Shown piece after piece: positions 1 through 8,767 of a DNA stretch of 47,404 nucleotides. The DNA is from Bacteroidota bacterium (GTDB lineage Bacteria > Bacteroidota > Bacteroidia > Flavobacteriales_D > Crocinitomicaceae): the NCBI GenBank assembly GCA_016868915.1, contig VGFL01000008.1, positions 1-47,404 on the forward strand, in the 5' to 3' direction. Made by a program: the position numbers and the translations under genes. The first letter of the stretch is position 1. The number at the start of each line of letters is the position of its first letter. Below the pieces are notes generated by a model. The model ran no database searches, had not been told where the DNA came from, and saw only the letters and a list, made by a program, of their open reading frames with translations.

Positions 1-179
1 ATCTCTATGACGGTACAGAATTGTCGGTCTATAATCGTTGGGGAAACTTGGTCTATTCGGCCAGTCCATACTTAAATAATTGGTCGGGTGATGACTTGAA
101 AGATGGTATCTATTACTATGTGCTAACGGTGAAGGACACAAATAGGACCTATACTAGTTTCTTTCATTTGATAAAATAA
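1..179 (+). CDS. C-terminal end of a T9SS-secreted protein, gliding-motility-type (CHU_C, type B) sorting domain; 5' truncated
   Basis: The window opens inside a reading frame that starts at base 3 and ends at a TAA at 177-179, giving 58 readable residues. They contain the block VYNRWGNLVY, then NWSGDD, DGIYYYVL and a short closing strand ending HLIK. This is the pattern of the gliding-motility-associated C-terminal domain, which directs large surface or secreted proteins through the type IX secretion system. The rest of the protein lies outside the window, so its function cannot be read. It converges on the glycosyltransferase gene with only 3 bases between the two stop codons. Confidence 0.8.
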   Translation, partial: LYDGTELSVYNRWGNLVYSASPYLNNWSGDDLKDGIYYYVLTVKDTNRTYTSFFHLIK

Positions 180-182
180 AAG

Positions 183-1286
183 TCAATTATTCTTTACTAG
201 GTTACCCAAAATATTTTCCATCTTGTCACAAACCTTTTCTTTGTTGTATTTTTGTATTTCTTGATTATAAATATCTGGATTAATTTCCCTTTTATTCTTA
301 GTAAACTCATTAATTCTTTTTAATAAATCCTCTTGAGAATTTACTTCAAAAAGAAGTCCTAAATCATGATTTGATAAAATTTCCAAAGTACCCCCTTTCT
401 TACTTCCTATCACAGGCTTTTTATATAGTATTGCCTCAATTGTTACCATACCTACCGTTTCATTTTCTGAAGGAACAATCAGAGCATCAATCGCAGCAAA
501 AAATAATTCCACATTTGATGAAAATGGTAAAAATACTATTCGGTCCTCCAATTTATTTGTTTCTACTAAATGATAGATTTCATTCAAATATTCCCGATTT
601 TCTGTGGTATCAATATCTCCTTGTATAAGTAAAGAAGCGTCTGAAATATTCTTCCATATTTCAATTACGAATTTTTGCCCCTTTCTAGGGTCAATTCTTC
701 CTAAAATTCCAAAAACAGTCTCCTTTTGATGTAGATTTAACTTTATTCTGGCTGTTTCCATGTTAAACTCATTTTTCTTTTGAATATCAATCCCAGATGG
801 AACTACAAATATCTTCTCTCTATTCATCCTAGTATTGGCTAAAACTTGCTCCTTCATATAATTTAAAGGACAGCACCAAGCATCAATATAGCTATATCGC
901 CAGGTCCTGAAAAATTGCTTTTTGGAAAAAGATAATTGCATCTCCATACAAAAAACCGTTTTGATTTTTCGTTTAGAAAAATATGAAATTGATGCGGCTA
1001 TACTCATATCAAAGTTGCTCCGAACAATGAGGCAATGAATTTTTAGAGAAGTTAGTAATTTAAACAACTTGAATGCCCGATAAAAATCGTAGTGCCGTTT
1101 GTGCTTCGAAATTACATGAATCGTTAAATTCTTGTCCTGTGCATCCTTATATGCTGGTGAGTTTAACGTAACAAAAACATGAACGTTATGACCCCTTTCT
1201 TTCATCCAAAAAGCATTTCTTATTTGGTTCATTTCAAGCCCACCCCAACTTTTTGTATTACATAAATAAGCTAAATTCAGTTTCAT
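183..1286 (-). CDS. Glycosyltransferase family 4 (GT-B fold)
   Basis: A 367-residue protein with the two-domain GT-B layout. The N-terminal half begins MKLNLAYLCNTKSWGGLE, a sugar-acceptor domain with the Gly-Gly loop of GT4 enzymes. A linker containing VVPSGID leads to the nucleotide-sugar domain, with FGILGRIDPRKGQ at about residues 192-204 and the EX7E-type motif ENETVGMVTIEAI at about residue 277-290. The family transfers a sugar from an activated donor to a glycan or lipid; acceptor and donor cannot be told here. The gene stands alone, not in a polysaccharide cluster, with convergent and divergent neighbours. The ATG start sits directly before the glycosyltransferase fold. There is no signal peptide, so it acts in the cytoplasm. 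Confidence 0.8.
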   Translation of the reverse strand: MKLNLAYLCNTKSWGGLEMNQIRNAFWMKERGHNVHVFVTLNSPAYKDAQDKNLTIHVISKHKRHYDFYRAFKLFKLLTSLKIHCLIVRSNFDMSIAASISYFSKRKIKTVFCMEMQLSFSKKQFFRTWRYSYIDAWCCPLNYMKEQVLANTRMNREKIFVVPSGIDIQKKNEFNMETARIKLNLHQKETVFGILGRIDPRKGQKFVIEIWKNISDASLLIQGDIDTTENREYLNEIYHLVETNKLEDRIVFLPFSSNVELFFAAIDALIVPSENETVGMVTIEAILYKKPVIGSKKGGTLEILSNHDLGLLFEVNSQEDLLKRINEFTKNKREINPDIYNQEIQKYNKEKVCDKMENILGNLVKNN

Positions 1287-1300
1287 TAGGCAATTCTCAA

Positions 1301-1308
1301 TATCTTTG
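1301..1308 (+). promoter_or_regulatory. Bacteroidota -7 element TATCTTTG
   Basis: It matches the TAnnTTTG consensus and lies 28 bases before the ATG of the small membrane-protein gene at 1337. No good TTG -33 box is seen at the expected distance. Confidence 0.4.
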
Positions 1309-1336
1309 AAAATTAAAATTACGGATTAATTCATTA

Positions 1337-1651
1337 ATGAAATTTCTAGCTAAACTTAGACCTCTTCAAATTTTTTTGCTCAGCTTTTTTTGTATTACCA
1401 CACCATTATTTCTGTTTCCGATTAATCTCTTTCCAGGAATTATTGAAATAAATCAGGGAAAATCATCCGTTGAAGCACCTTTAAGCTTGTCATACTTCAT
1501 TGGTCTTGGATATGATTCACAAGATCTTAAAGAATTGCACGTAACAGACTTTTATTTAACATTGAAGGGAAAAATTCTGGCAATTATTTTTTTACTTGGA
1601 TTTCCTGGAATATTGAGTTATGCCTCTTTCATTTATCGAAAAAAGGGTTAA
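1337..1651 (+). CDS. Small hypothetical membrane protein
   Basis: A 104-residue protein I do not recognise. It has two strongly hydrophobic segments, about residues 12-32 and 80-98, separated by a roughly 45-residue polar stretch. The C-terminus is basic (YRKKG), so a two-pass inner-membrane topology with the loop outside the cytoplasm fits. An ATG start is preceded at a normal distance by a Bacteroidota -7 element. Its TAA stop overlaps the stop of the convergent YwqK-repeat gene on the palindrome TTAA. No partner gene suggests a role. Confidence 0.6.
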   Translation: MKFLAKLRPLQIFLLSFFCITTPLFLFPINLFPGIIEINQGKSSVEAPLSLSYFIGLGYDSQDLKELHVTDFYLTLKGKILAIIFLLGFPGILSYASFIYRKKG

Positions 1652-2466
1652 TAACTGTCTGAATGATAAACCCCCTGTTTAAAAATTTTAACACGAATAA
1701 TAAATCCATTTTTATCATATTCGTATACTTTTCCATCCCATAATTCTCCATTTTTAAACGTCCCGTCTTGCCAAATTTCATCATTTATAGTGTAACATTT
1801 ATTGTAAGAGTTTGGATTAAACTCTTTTCCTCTTGTTCGAGGTACTCCTAAAACTGGAGCCTTTACACCAATCACAATTTTATTTGTCTTAGATTCCGGC
1901 GTTTTTTCAATTTTCCTTACTGTTTGAACAGCACCGCCGGGAGAATAGTTTAATTCTTTTCTAAAGGTCCCATCCTCAAAATAGTAAATGGCCTTCCCTT
2001 CAGGCTCTCCGTTATTTGCCTGGTATTCAAATTCTAAATTACCATTTTCATAATAATATTGTATCTTCCCATTTTCCAATCCACTTGAATTAAAATTACC
2101 TGAATACTCAATCTGCCCATTTGAGTAGTACCTTACCAAAGGGCCATTGTATTTATTTAAAATCAGACTTCCCTTTTCTCTTAAAACTCCATTTAAATAA
2201 TACCGAGAAAAAGAACCGAAGGGTCTATTATTTACATAATTTGACTCAATCATAATGGAGGTCCCATTTGAAAAATATCTTTTCCATAAACCCTCTTTTC
2301 TACCATTGACAAAGTTTCCTTCTTCGAAAATTTTTTTGGTCCCTTTAAAATAAATCTCCCATTTTCCAGTTTTCTTGCCTTTGGAATCTTTTTGATTAAT
2401 TTGGCAAAATGAGTATCCTTCTTCGATCCAAAGAAAAGCTATTAATACGATCAGGAACCATTTCAT
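1648..2466 (-). CDS. Secreted YwqK/MORN-2 repeat protein
   Basis: A 272-residue protein beginning with a cleavable-type signal peptide (MKWFLIVLIAFLWIEEGYSF). From about residue 25 to 180 it carries roughly six copies of a 22-24-residue repeat with the pattern NGxxEGxWxxYYxNG, for example GRKEGLWKRYFSNG. These are YwqK-type (MORN-2) repeats, which build an extended beta-sheet scaffold. The last 90 residues are not repetitive. Many Bacteroidota proteins of this kind are exported, with unknown partners. The name comes from the B. subtilis YwqK antitoxin, but nothing like a toxin gene is next to it, so I would not call it an antitoxin. A second, much larger member is at 7064-8767. Confidence 0.75.
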   Translation of the reverse strand: MKWFLIVLIAFLWIEEGYSFCQINQKDSKGKKTGKWEIYFKGTKKIFEEGNFVNGRKEGLWKRYFSNGTSIMIESNYVNNRPFGSFSRYYLNGVLREKGSLILNKYNGPLVRYYSNGQIEYSGNFNSSGLENGKIQYYYENGNLEFEYQANNGEPEGKAIYYFEDGTFRKELNYSPGGAVQTVRKIEKTPESKTNKIVIGVKAPVLGVPRTRGKEFNPNSYNKCYTINDEIWQDGTFKNGELWDGKVYEYDKNGFIIRVKIFKQGVYHSDSY

Positions 2467-2559
2467 ATATTCGAATTTACCGTTTTTTCGTTAACTTTTT
2501 CGTGTAATTTCAATTTGATTTCAATAAAAATTTCGGAAATTTGAAATTAAATTTAATCT

Positions 2560-4014
2560 ATGAATATCTCCTCTCTTGAACCTATTGAACTTTGGTCACA
2601 ATTTGAACAGCTAAATGCCATTCCCCGACCTTCTAAAAAAGAAGATCGAATTCGCCAATTTATGATTGATTTCGGTAACTCTTTAGAATTAGAAACTTTG
2701 GTTGATAAAATTGGAAATGTAATAATCAAAAAGCCGGCAAGTATAGGAATGGAAAATAGAAAAACGGTTATCCTTCAATCGCATTTAGACATGGTTCATC
2801 AAAAAAATTCTAATCGCGTTTTCGATTTCGATACGCAAGGGATTGAAATGATTATTGAGGGCGACTGGGTTCGGGCAAACGACACAACGCTAGGCGCCGA
2901 TAACGGAATCGGTGTTGCTGCTATAATGGCAATTTTGAAAGCAACTGATATTCAGCATCCTGCAATTGAAGCTTTTTTTACCATTGATGAAGAAACGGGA
3001 ATGACAGGCGCAATGCAAATGAACGGGAGTATGTTTGACGGTGAGATTCTTTTAAATTTAGACACCGAGGATGACGATGAATTATCAATAGGTTGTGCCG
3101 GTGGTATTGACACAAATACCTCCTACGACTACGAAGAATGCGTGGTGAATTCATCACACATGATTATGGAAATATCAATTCGTGGATTACTTGGTGGACA
3201 CTCAGGAATGGATATCGATAAAGGCAGAGGAAACGCAAATAAATGGATGGCGCGTATTCTCAGGACATTATCCGAAAAATTTTCCTTGCAGCTCATATCC
3301 TTCGATGGTGGAAGTTTACGCAATGCTATTCCGAGAGAAGCAACTGCAGTAATTTCATTTTCTAATGAAAATTTTAGCCAATTTACAGAGGAAATGGAAA
3401 ATTTAATCGCAACATTCCATAATGAGTATCATTCCATTGAGCCTTCAATATTAATTCAGACACAAGAAACAAAATCTGAGTCAAAAGCTGTATCTAATAA
3501 TGATTTCAAAAAAATAATTGCTCTTTTATGTTCGGTTCCAAATGGTGTTTTTAGAATGAGCCCTGACATTCAAGGTTTAGTTGAAGCTTCCTCTAGCCTT
3601 GCTCGGGTCATGATTTCAAACGGAATTTTTACTACCCAATCCTTGCAAAGAAGCAGTGTTGAAAGTACAAAGACAGAAATCGCTATGGCCGTAAGTTGTT
3701 CATTTGAAAACGCAGGTTGTGAAGTTATTCAGGGCGGTGAATACCCCGGTTGGAAACCTGATCCTAATTCAACAATACTCAAAATCATGGAAGATTTGTA
3801 TCATGAAATGTTCAAGGAATCTCCAAAAGTAAAAGCTTGTCACGCCGGATTAGAATGTGGAATTTTAGGGAAACACCTACCCGGAGTAGATATGATTTCT
3901 TTCGGGCCAAATATTCGTGCGGCGCATTCTCCGGATGAAAAAGTACAAATTTCTTCCGTTCAAAAATTTTGGAAGTACTACCTAGCAACGCTTAAACAAA
4001 TTCCTGCCAAATAA
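2560..4014 (+). CDS. pepD: Aminoacyl-histidine dipeptidase (beta-alanyl-dipeptidase, peptidase M20 family)
   Basis: A 484-residue, PepD-length (about 485 aa) metallopeptidase. Family landmarks appear in order: SHLDMVHQ with the metal ligand His75 and catalytic Asp77; GADNGIGVA with the bridging Asp; TIDEETGMTGA with the Glu pair; NLDTEDDDELSIGCAGG with a further Asp ligand; and near the end the ECGIL and AAHSPDEK motifs with the last His ligand. It hydrolyses Xaa-His dipeptides such as carnosine and related small peptides in the cytoplasm. There is no signal peptide. It is followed after 3 bases by an alpha/beta hydrolase and is probably cotranscribed with it. Upstream at about 2511-2540 there is only a poor promoter match. 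Confidence 0.93.
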   Translation: MNISSLEPIELWSQFEQLNAIPRPSKKEDRIRQFMIDFGNSLELETLVDKIGNVIIKKPASIGMENRKTVILQSHLDMVHQKNSNRVFDFDTQGIEMIIEGDWVRANDTTLGADNGIGVAAIMAILKATDIQHPAIEAFFTIDEETGMTGAMQMNGSMFDGEILLNLDTEDDDELSIGCAGGIDTNTSYDYEECVVNSSHMIMEISIRGLLGGHSGMDIDKGRGNANKWMARILRTLSEKFSLQLISFDGGSLRNAIPREATAVISFSNENFSQFTEEMENLIATFHNEYHSIEPSILIQTQETKSESKAVSNNDFKKIIALLCSVPNGVFRMSPDIQGLVEASSSLARVMISNGIFTTQSLQRSSVESTKTEIAMAVSCSFENAGCEVIQGGEYPGWKPDPNSTILKIMEDLYHEMFKESPKVKACHAGLECGILGKHLPGVDMISFGPNIRAAHSPDEKVQISSVQKFWKYYLATLKQIPAK

Positions 4015-4017
4015 GGA

Positions 4018-4872
4018 ATGAATCTCATTAATGAAAAGTATCTCGGCTCCCAAAATAGAGAGGCGCTTATTGATTTAGAAATTCCTGTCGATTTTAATCA
4101 AAATATCATTGTCTTTATCCACGGCTATATGGGGTTTAAAGATTGGGGCCCTTGGAGCTTGATGCAAAGCTATTTCGTTAAAAGAGGATTTGGTTTCTGT
4201 AAGTTTAATTTAACTCACAATGGTACAACACCAGAAAACCCAATTGATTTTATCGATTTAGAAGCTTTTGGGAATAATTGCTATACCTATGAAAAAAATG
4301 ATCTGAGCTGTGCTCTCGATTGGTTGAAAGAAAAAATAAACGTTTCAGTTTGCACTTTTCATTTGCTAGGTCATTCTCGTGGAGGAGGGATTGCCTTACT
4401 TTGTGCCCAGGATCAGCGCATTTCTTCCGTTATTACACTTGCATCAATATCCTCGATCGAAAAACGTTTTGATTTTGAAAAAGAGACCATTAAAAAGTGG
4501 AAAAAAACTGGAACCCGATATGTTAGAAATGGAAGAACAAATCAAGACTTGCCGCATAATTTTTCTCAATACTTGGATTTTCAAAAAAATAAGAAAATGC
4601 TGTCTATTCAAACTATGTGTAAATCGATTTCAAAACCATTACTATTCATTCATGGAGTTGAAGATGAGTCAGTCTCAATTGAAGAGGGGAAAGATCTAGC
4701 CCGATGGTCAAAGAAACAATTGGTCAAAATTTCCGGAGCTTCTCATACCTTTGGGGGTTTCCACCCATACACGAGTAAAACACTTCCGCCTCATTTAAAA
4801 GAATGTTGCATTCTAATTACTAAATTTATCAAAAAACAACAGCTTGAAAAAGTTAATTTAACTGGCAATTAA
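4018..4872 (+). CDS. Alpha/beta hydrolase (serine hydrolase)
   Basis: A 284-residue protein with the alpha/beta-hydrolase signature. The strand-loop IIVFIHGYMGFKDWG (about residues 30-44) supplies the oxyanion-hole HG. The nucleophile elbow GHSRGGG places Ser120. An Asp in FIHGVEDESV and the His of GASHTF complete the likely triad. It is cytoplasmic, with no signal peptide. Substrate is unknown; an esterase or acyl-peptide hydrolase role is typical of the fold. Its ATG is 3 bases after the pepD stop, so translation of the two is probably coupled. Confidence 0.82.
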   Translation: MNLINEKYLGSQNREALIDLEIPVDFNQNIIVFIHGYMGFKDWGPWSLMQSYFVKRGFGFCKFNLTHNGTTPENPIDFIDLEAFGNNCYTYEKNDLSCALDWLKEKINVSVCTFHLLGHSRGGGIALLCAQDQRISSVITLASISSIEKRFDFEKETIKKWKKTGTRYVRNGRTNQDLPHNFSQYLDFQKNKKMLSIQTMCKSISKPLLFIHGVEDESVSIEEGKDLARWSKKQLVKISGASHTFGGFHPYTSKTLPPHLKECCILITKFIKKQQLEKVNLTGN

Positions 4873-4952
4873 AGTTTTTAAAATAAATCATGTAATTTGG
4901 CTTTGAAAAAGCAAATTCAAAATGTATCTATAACTTTTTGTAAGATTAGCTG

Positions 4953-6512
4953 ATGGGATTATATTCAAATAAACAAAGATGGAAAATTATACTCTTCATA
5001 GGAGCCCTAATCCTATTTGTTATATCTCTCTATGTATCAAATTTATTGGTTTCTGATATCAGTATTCGCGAACGACAAAGAGCAAAAGAATGGGCGGAAG
5101 CGATAAAGAAAAAACTAGAGTTGATCAAATTGACAAATAATACCTTTACGAAACTTAGAGACCGAGAAAAACAAGAGGTTAATACTTGGGTTGATGCAAC
5201 AAAATCACTTTTTCTTTCACCATTTGACGGGGATGCAAGTATTCAATTAGCCTATTCAATAATAAATCAAAATAAAGACATTCCAGTAATTGTATTGGAC
5301 GACAAAAATAATGTTTCTAATTGGAAAAATACGCCCATTGACACATCCGATATAAATAAGCTTCACTCCTCCAAATCAGTAGCCGAAAAATCAAAGATAT
5401 TGGAAGATACTTTGAGAAAAATCGCACTACAGTGGAAAGAACAAGGCCGATTTTTTACTGCTGAAATTTTTGAAGGATTTACAATGACATGCACATATTA
5501 CGATTCCAAAGAATTAATAAAACTTGAATATGAACGCGACTCCATTATTCAATCTTTTAATAAAGAATTAATCGAAAATCAAGACCAAATTCCGGTACTT
5601 GTCTTAGACTCAAAAAGTGGAAAAGTAATTGGTGACAACCTGAAACTATCGAAAATGGATAAGAAGTTACGGGACAAATTCATTGCAGAATTCAAGTTAA
5701 AAAATGCCCCTATTAATATAGATTTTAAAGATGGATCAAAAAATGTGATCTATTTTGATGAAAGTGCTGAGTTAAAGAAAATTCAGTGGTACCCGTACAT
5801 CCAACTTTTCATCATTGGCATATTTGTTTTCACCTCATACATCGTATTTTCAACCTTTCGTAAGGCAGAACAAAATCAAGTATGGGCAGGTATGGCCAAA
5901 GAAACCGCTCATCAATTAGGTACTCCCCTATCCTCACTGATGGCATGGGTGCAATACCTTGAGGCTCAAAATATCGATGCAATGGTAACCAATGAAATGC
6001 AAAAAGACATAGATCGTTTAGAAACCATAACAGATCGATTTTCTAAAATAGGTTCGGGGGCTAAAATGGAAAAGAAAGACCTCGTAGTTACAATAGGAAA
6101 TATATTGGATTACCTGAGAAGTAGAATCTCAGATAAAGTGCGTATTGAATATAAAATTTTAAATGAAGAGCCCATTTATTTGAATCATAATACTTCATTA
6201 ATTGAGTGGGTTATTGAAAATATTTGTAAAAATAGTGTCGATGCAATGGAGGGAAAAGGACAATTACAAGTAAGAGTTGAACGAATTCAAAAATGGATTT
6301 ATATTGATATCAAAGATAGCGGAAAAGGAATGCCTAAAAATCAATTTAATAAAATCTTTAAACCTGGATTTTCTACCAAGACAAGAGGTTGGGGGCTCGG
6401 ACTAACATTGGCCCAGCGAATAGTAAAAAATTACCACCAGGGGAAAATAATAGTTTTACATTCCGAATTAGGAAAAGGTACGACATTTAGAATTTCCCTG
6501 CCTTCGATTTAA
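4953..6512 (+). CDS. Membrane-bound sensor histidine kinase (orphan)
   Basis: A 519-residue two-pass sensor kinase. A transmembrane segment at about 12-33 and another at about 283-303 enclose a roughly 250-residue periplasmic sensor region. Next comes the dimerisation/phosphoacceptor helix with the H-box KETAHQLGTPLSS, where His320 is the expected phosphorylation site. The ATPase domain has an N-box (KNSVDAM, Asn427), a G1 box (DSGKGM, Asp455) and a G2 box (GWGLGL, about 477). No HAMP domain is evident. No response-regulator gene adjoins it; the only response regulator in the window is PorX. Whether they work together is inference only. The gene ends before a convergent operon. Confidence 0.88.
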   Translation: MGLYSNKQRWKIILFIGALILFVISLYVSNLLVSDISIRERQRAKEWAEAIKKKLELIKLTNNTFTKLRDREKQEVNTWVDATKSLFLSPFDGDASIQLAYSIINQNKDIPVIVLDDKNNVSNWKNTPIDTSDINKLHSSKSVAEKSKILEDTLRKIALQWKEQGRFFTAEIFEGFTMTCTYYDSKELIKLEYERDSIIQSFNKELIENQDQIPVLVLDSKSGKVIGDNLKLSKMDKKLRDKFIAEFKLKNAPINIDFKDGSKNVIYFDESAELKKIQWYPYIQLFIIGIFVFTSYIVFSTFRKAEQNQVWAGMAKETAHQLGTPLSSLMAWVQYLEAQNIDAMVTNEMQKDIDRLETITDRFSKIGSGAKMEKKDLVVTIGNILDYLRSRISDKVRIEYKILNEEPIYLNHNTSLIEWVIENICKNSVDAMEGKGQLQVRVERIQKWIYIDIKDSGKGMPKNQFNKIFKPGFSTKTRGWGLGLTLAQRIVKNYHQGKIIVLHSELGKGTTFRISLPSI

Positions 6513-6606
6513 TTTGTCGAAGCATCTAAATTTTACTCCAAAAAAAGAAAATCAAAAATGGCTCTTTTCTAAAAATACTTTCCCCTTTTTTCAAAGAAAA
6601 ACCAAT

Positions 6607-7104
6607 CTAAAAGAAATTTCGAACTCTAGTACCCATTCCTTGTTCAACCAATTCCCATTTGGGAGATTCCAATCGGATTTCAACCATTTGACAAGTTGAT
6701 AAAAGTATACCTGTCTGTGTAATGTATGAAGCTAAATCACTTATCCCATTATTGTGGCCTATCACTAATAATTTATTTATTTTTTCAGATACTTGCTGTA
6801 TTTCAGATAAAATTAGTTCCTTTTCGGTCAGATACAAAGAGTCGCAAAATATAAAATCAATGCGCTTCAAATCAAGTAAATCCAAAGTCTGCCTTGTTCG
6901 TACAGATGTGCTACAAAGCACTAAATCAAACTGAAATTCAGAAGAAAAATTGGTAGTGAAATTGGTTACTTTTTGTTTGCCAAGACTATTTAATTCTCTC
7001 TGAAAATCATTTTGTCCAGAAATAATATTTTCTGCATCTGAATGTCTTAAAAAAAAGACTGTCTTATGGCTGAAATTGTTTTGTGTTACTCGCTCGTTGT
7101 CCAT
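6607..7104 (-). CDS. SixA-like histidine phosphatase family protein
   Basis: A 165-residue protein with the histidine-phosphatase core. The N-terminal LRHSDAEN places the phospho-accepting His21 in the RHG-type motif (here RHS). DLVLCSTSVRTRQT supplies the second Arg, and VIGHNNGISDLA supplies the second catalytic His. This short form resembles SixA, which in E. coli dephosphorylates phosphohistidine proteins, but other small-molecule or phosphoprotein substrates are possible. Its ATG lies 41 bases inside the 3' end of the preceding YwqK-repeat gene. It is therefore the last gene of an overlapping LysE/YwqK/SixA operon. Confidence 0.8.
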   Translation of the reverse strand: MDNERVTQNNFSHKTVFFLRHSDAENIISGQNDFQRELNSLGKQKVTNFTTNFSSEFQFDLVLCSTSVRTRQTLDLLDLKRIDFIFCDSLYLTEKELILSEIQQVSEKINKLLVIGHNNGISDLASYITQTGILLSTCQMVEIRLESPKWELVEQGMGTRVRNFF

Positions 7105-8767
7105 TTTTAAAATAAATTTCCTTTATCATTTTGCCGCGTTCATCGTAAAATCTCATTGCCCCATTCAATAAACCATTTTTGTAACTGGAAATTTGAATAA
7201 CTTTTCCTCTGCGATCAAATTGCTTCGACATACCATGTAATTTTCCTTTTTTGTATTCATTTGAAACTGCTATTATAGCTCCTCCTTGATGATATGCATA
7301 CCAAGTACCATGTTTTTCTCCATTTTTATAATTCCCCTCCTCCGTAGGTTGAAAATCTTTGTTTGAGAATGTTATAAAAACACCGTTTTTAACTGATAAT
7401 TTATGAATCCTGCCCTTTAAAATCATATCATTGGCCTTTGATTTTTTTCTAATTAACTTGTAATTAATTATTTCTTTTGGTCTACCATTTTCAAACCATT
7501 CCATCCACTTACCAGTTTGAAGATCATTTTTGTAAAATCCAACAACTTTCGGTTTTCCATATGGTGAGAATGATTTCCATTCCCCGTTTAATTTACCTTT
7601 TATAAAAAAAGCAAGGTTTTTTAATTTCCCATTTTCCCAATAATTTTTCCACTCCCCCTCCTCGTTGTTCTCTTTAAAAGATCCCTCCATAATTAATCCC
7701 CCATTCTCATCCCATGTTCTCCATAGTCCCTCTTTTTTATCATTTATATAACTGCCCCGTTTATATATTTTTAATTGTGAGTAATAATATTCCCATTCTC
7801 CATCGCGTTTGCCTTGTTTAAATTTGGCCTTGTACGATAATTCTCCATTACTAAAATAATATCTCCATTCACCCTCTTGAAGGTCATTCAAAAAAGAACC
7901 TTCTGAATCTAATTTTCCGTTTTCCCCATACCACTCCCATTTTCCATTTTTTTTCCCGCTTTCAAAAAAACCATGTACTCTTATATTTCCAACTTCATTG
8001 TAAGTGGTGTATTCACCGTAAAGAGTATCTTGCTTGTAACACGCAATTTTTTCAATTTGTTGATTGGTAAAAAAAGTATACCAACAACTGTCCTTAAAAC
8101 CATTCTTATAATATCCATCAATAAGAAGGGAGCCCCTTGCGCTGTATTCCTGATAAACCCCATTTTTTAATCCCTCTACAATTTGAAAAACCTCTTTTAT
8201 TTTACCACTTTTAAAATAACTTTTGGTACTTCCAAATCCATTTTTAATTGTTTGAGTATGTAAACTATCGTTTAACCAAAAATTATCGATAAAACAAACT
8301 CCTGAGATGTACTTTTCTTCAAGTTTTGCCCTTCCGTCATCATAGAAATAATACCATTTATCGGCTTTTGTACCGTAATCAAAAAAACCATCCAGGAGCA
8401 ATATTCCTGTTTCATTCCATATTTTAAAAATACTATCTGGGATACCTTGATAATAGTATGACTCCTGTTTTATTTGCTTTCCATTCCAAAAACTCAAATA
8501 TTTTCCGTGAAGTGAATCTATGTAATAATTTACTTCCTCTTCTAGGATTCCTTCCTTTGAATAATATAACCATGTACCATGCTTCTTAGTGGTTTTATTT
8601 ACTCTATCTTGATAGAAAGAGCCTTTGGCTTTTAGGTGAATTTTATTTTTATCCCAATATTCGTATTGAATCTTTGATAAATTTTTTTTCTTAACGCTAA
8701 GCTGTGCTTGTGAATGAAATGAAAAACAAAATAAAAGGATGGATAACGAATAAATTAACCTTCTCAT
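7064..8767 (-). CDS. Large secreted YwqK/MORN-2 repeat protein (about 20 repeats)
   Basis: A 567-residue protein with an N-terminal signal peptide (MRRLIYSLSILLFCFSFHSQAQ). Nearly the whole mature chain consists of about twenty 22-25-residue YwqK/MORN-2 repeats; the clearest are GKWEWYGENG, GEWRYYFSNG, GEWEYYYSQ, GEWKNYWENG and GTWYAYHQGG. The expected structure is a long beta-sheet scaffold outside the cytoplasm. Its start overlaps the LysE stop as ATGA, and its 3' end overlaps the SixA-like gene by 41 bases. The three are thus translationally linked. I see no catalytic domain and no T9SS tail. The link with a phosphatase and an exporter is not explained by known biology. Confidence 0.8.
   Translation of the reverse strand: MRRLIYSLSILLFCFSFHSQAQLSVKKKNLSKIQYEYWDKNKIHLKAKGSFYQDRVNKTTKKHGTWLYYSKEGILEEEVNYYIDSLHGKYLSFWNGKQIKQESYYYQGIPDSIFKIWNETGILLLDGFFDYGTKADKWYYFYDDGRAKLEEKYISGVCFIDNFWLNDSLHTQTIKNGFGSTKSYFKSGKIKEVFQIVEGLKNGVYQEYSARGSLLIDGYYKNGFKDSCWYTFFTNQQIEKIACYKQDTLYGEYTTYNEVGNIRVHGFFESGKKNGKWEWYGENGKLDSEGSFLNDLQEGEWRYYFSNGELSYKAKFKQGKRDGEWEYYYSQLKIYKRGSYINDKKEGLWRTWDENGGLIMEGSFKENNEEGEWKNYWENGKLKNLAFFIKGKLNGEWKSFSPYGKPKVVGFYKNDLQTGKWMEWFENGRPKEIINYKLIRKKSKANDMILKGRIHKLSVKNGVFITFSNKDFQPTEEGNYKNGEKHGTWYAYHQGGAIIAVSNEYKKGKLHGMSKQFDRRGKVIQISSYKNGLLNGAMRFYDERGKMIKEIYFKNGQRASNTKQFQP

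Noticed and set aside
1648-2466. YwqK-type repeat protein as an antitoxin of a toxin-antitoxin pair
   Set aside because: No toxin-like gene adjoins either YwqK protein, and both have signal peptides, unlike a cytoplasmic immunity protein.
4379-4699. A 106-residue frame inside the alpha/beta hydrolase gene
   Set aside because: Out-of-frame shadow of a gene with an intact nucleophile elbow; composition is not protein-like.
6514-6699. A 61-residue frame on the + strand after the sensor kinase
   Set aside because: It is low-complexity, starts one base after the kinase stop with no own signal, and its second half lies antisense to the SixA-like gene, which has clear catalytic motifs.
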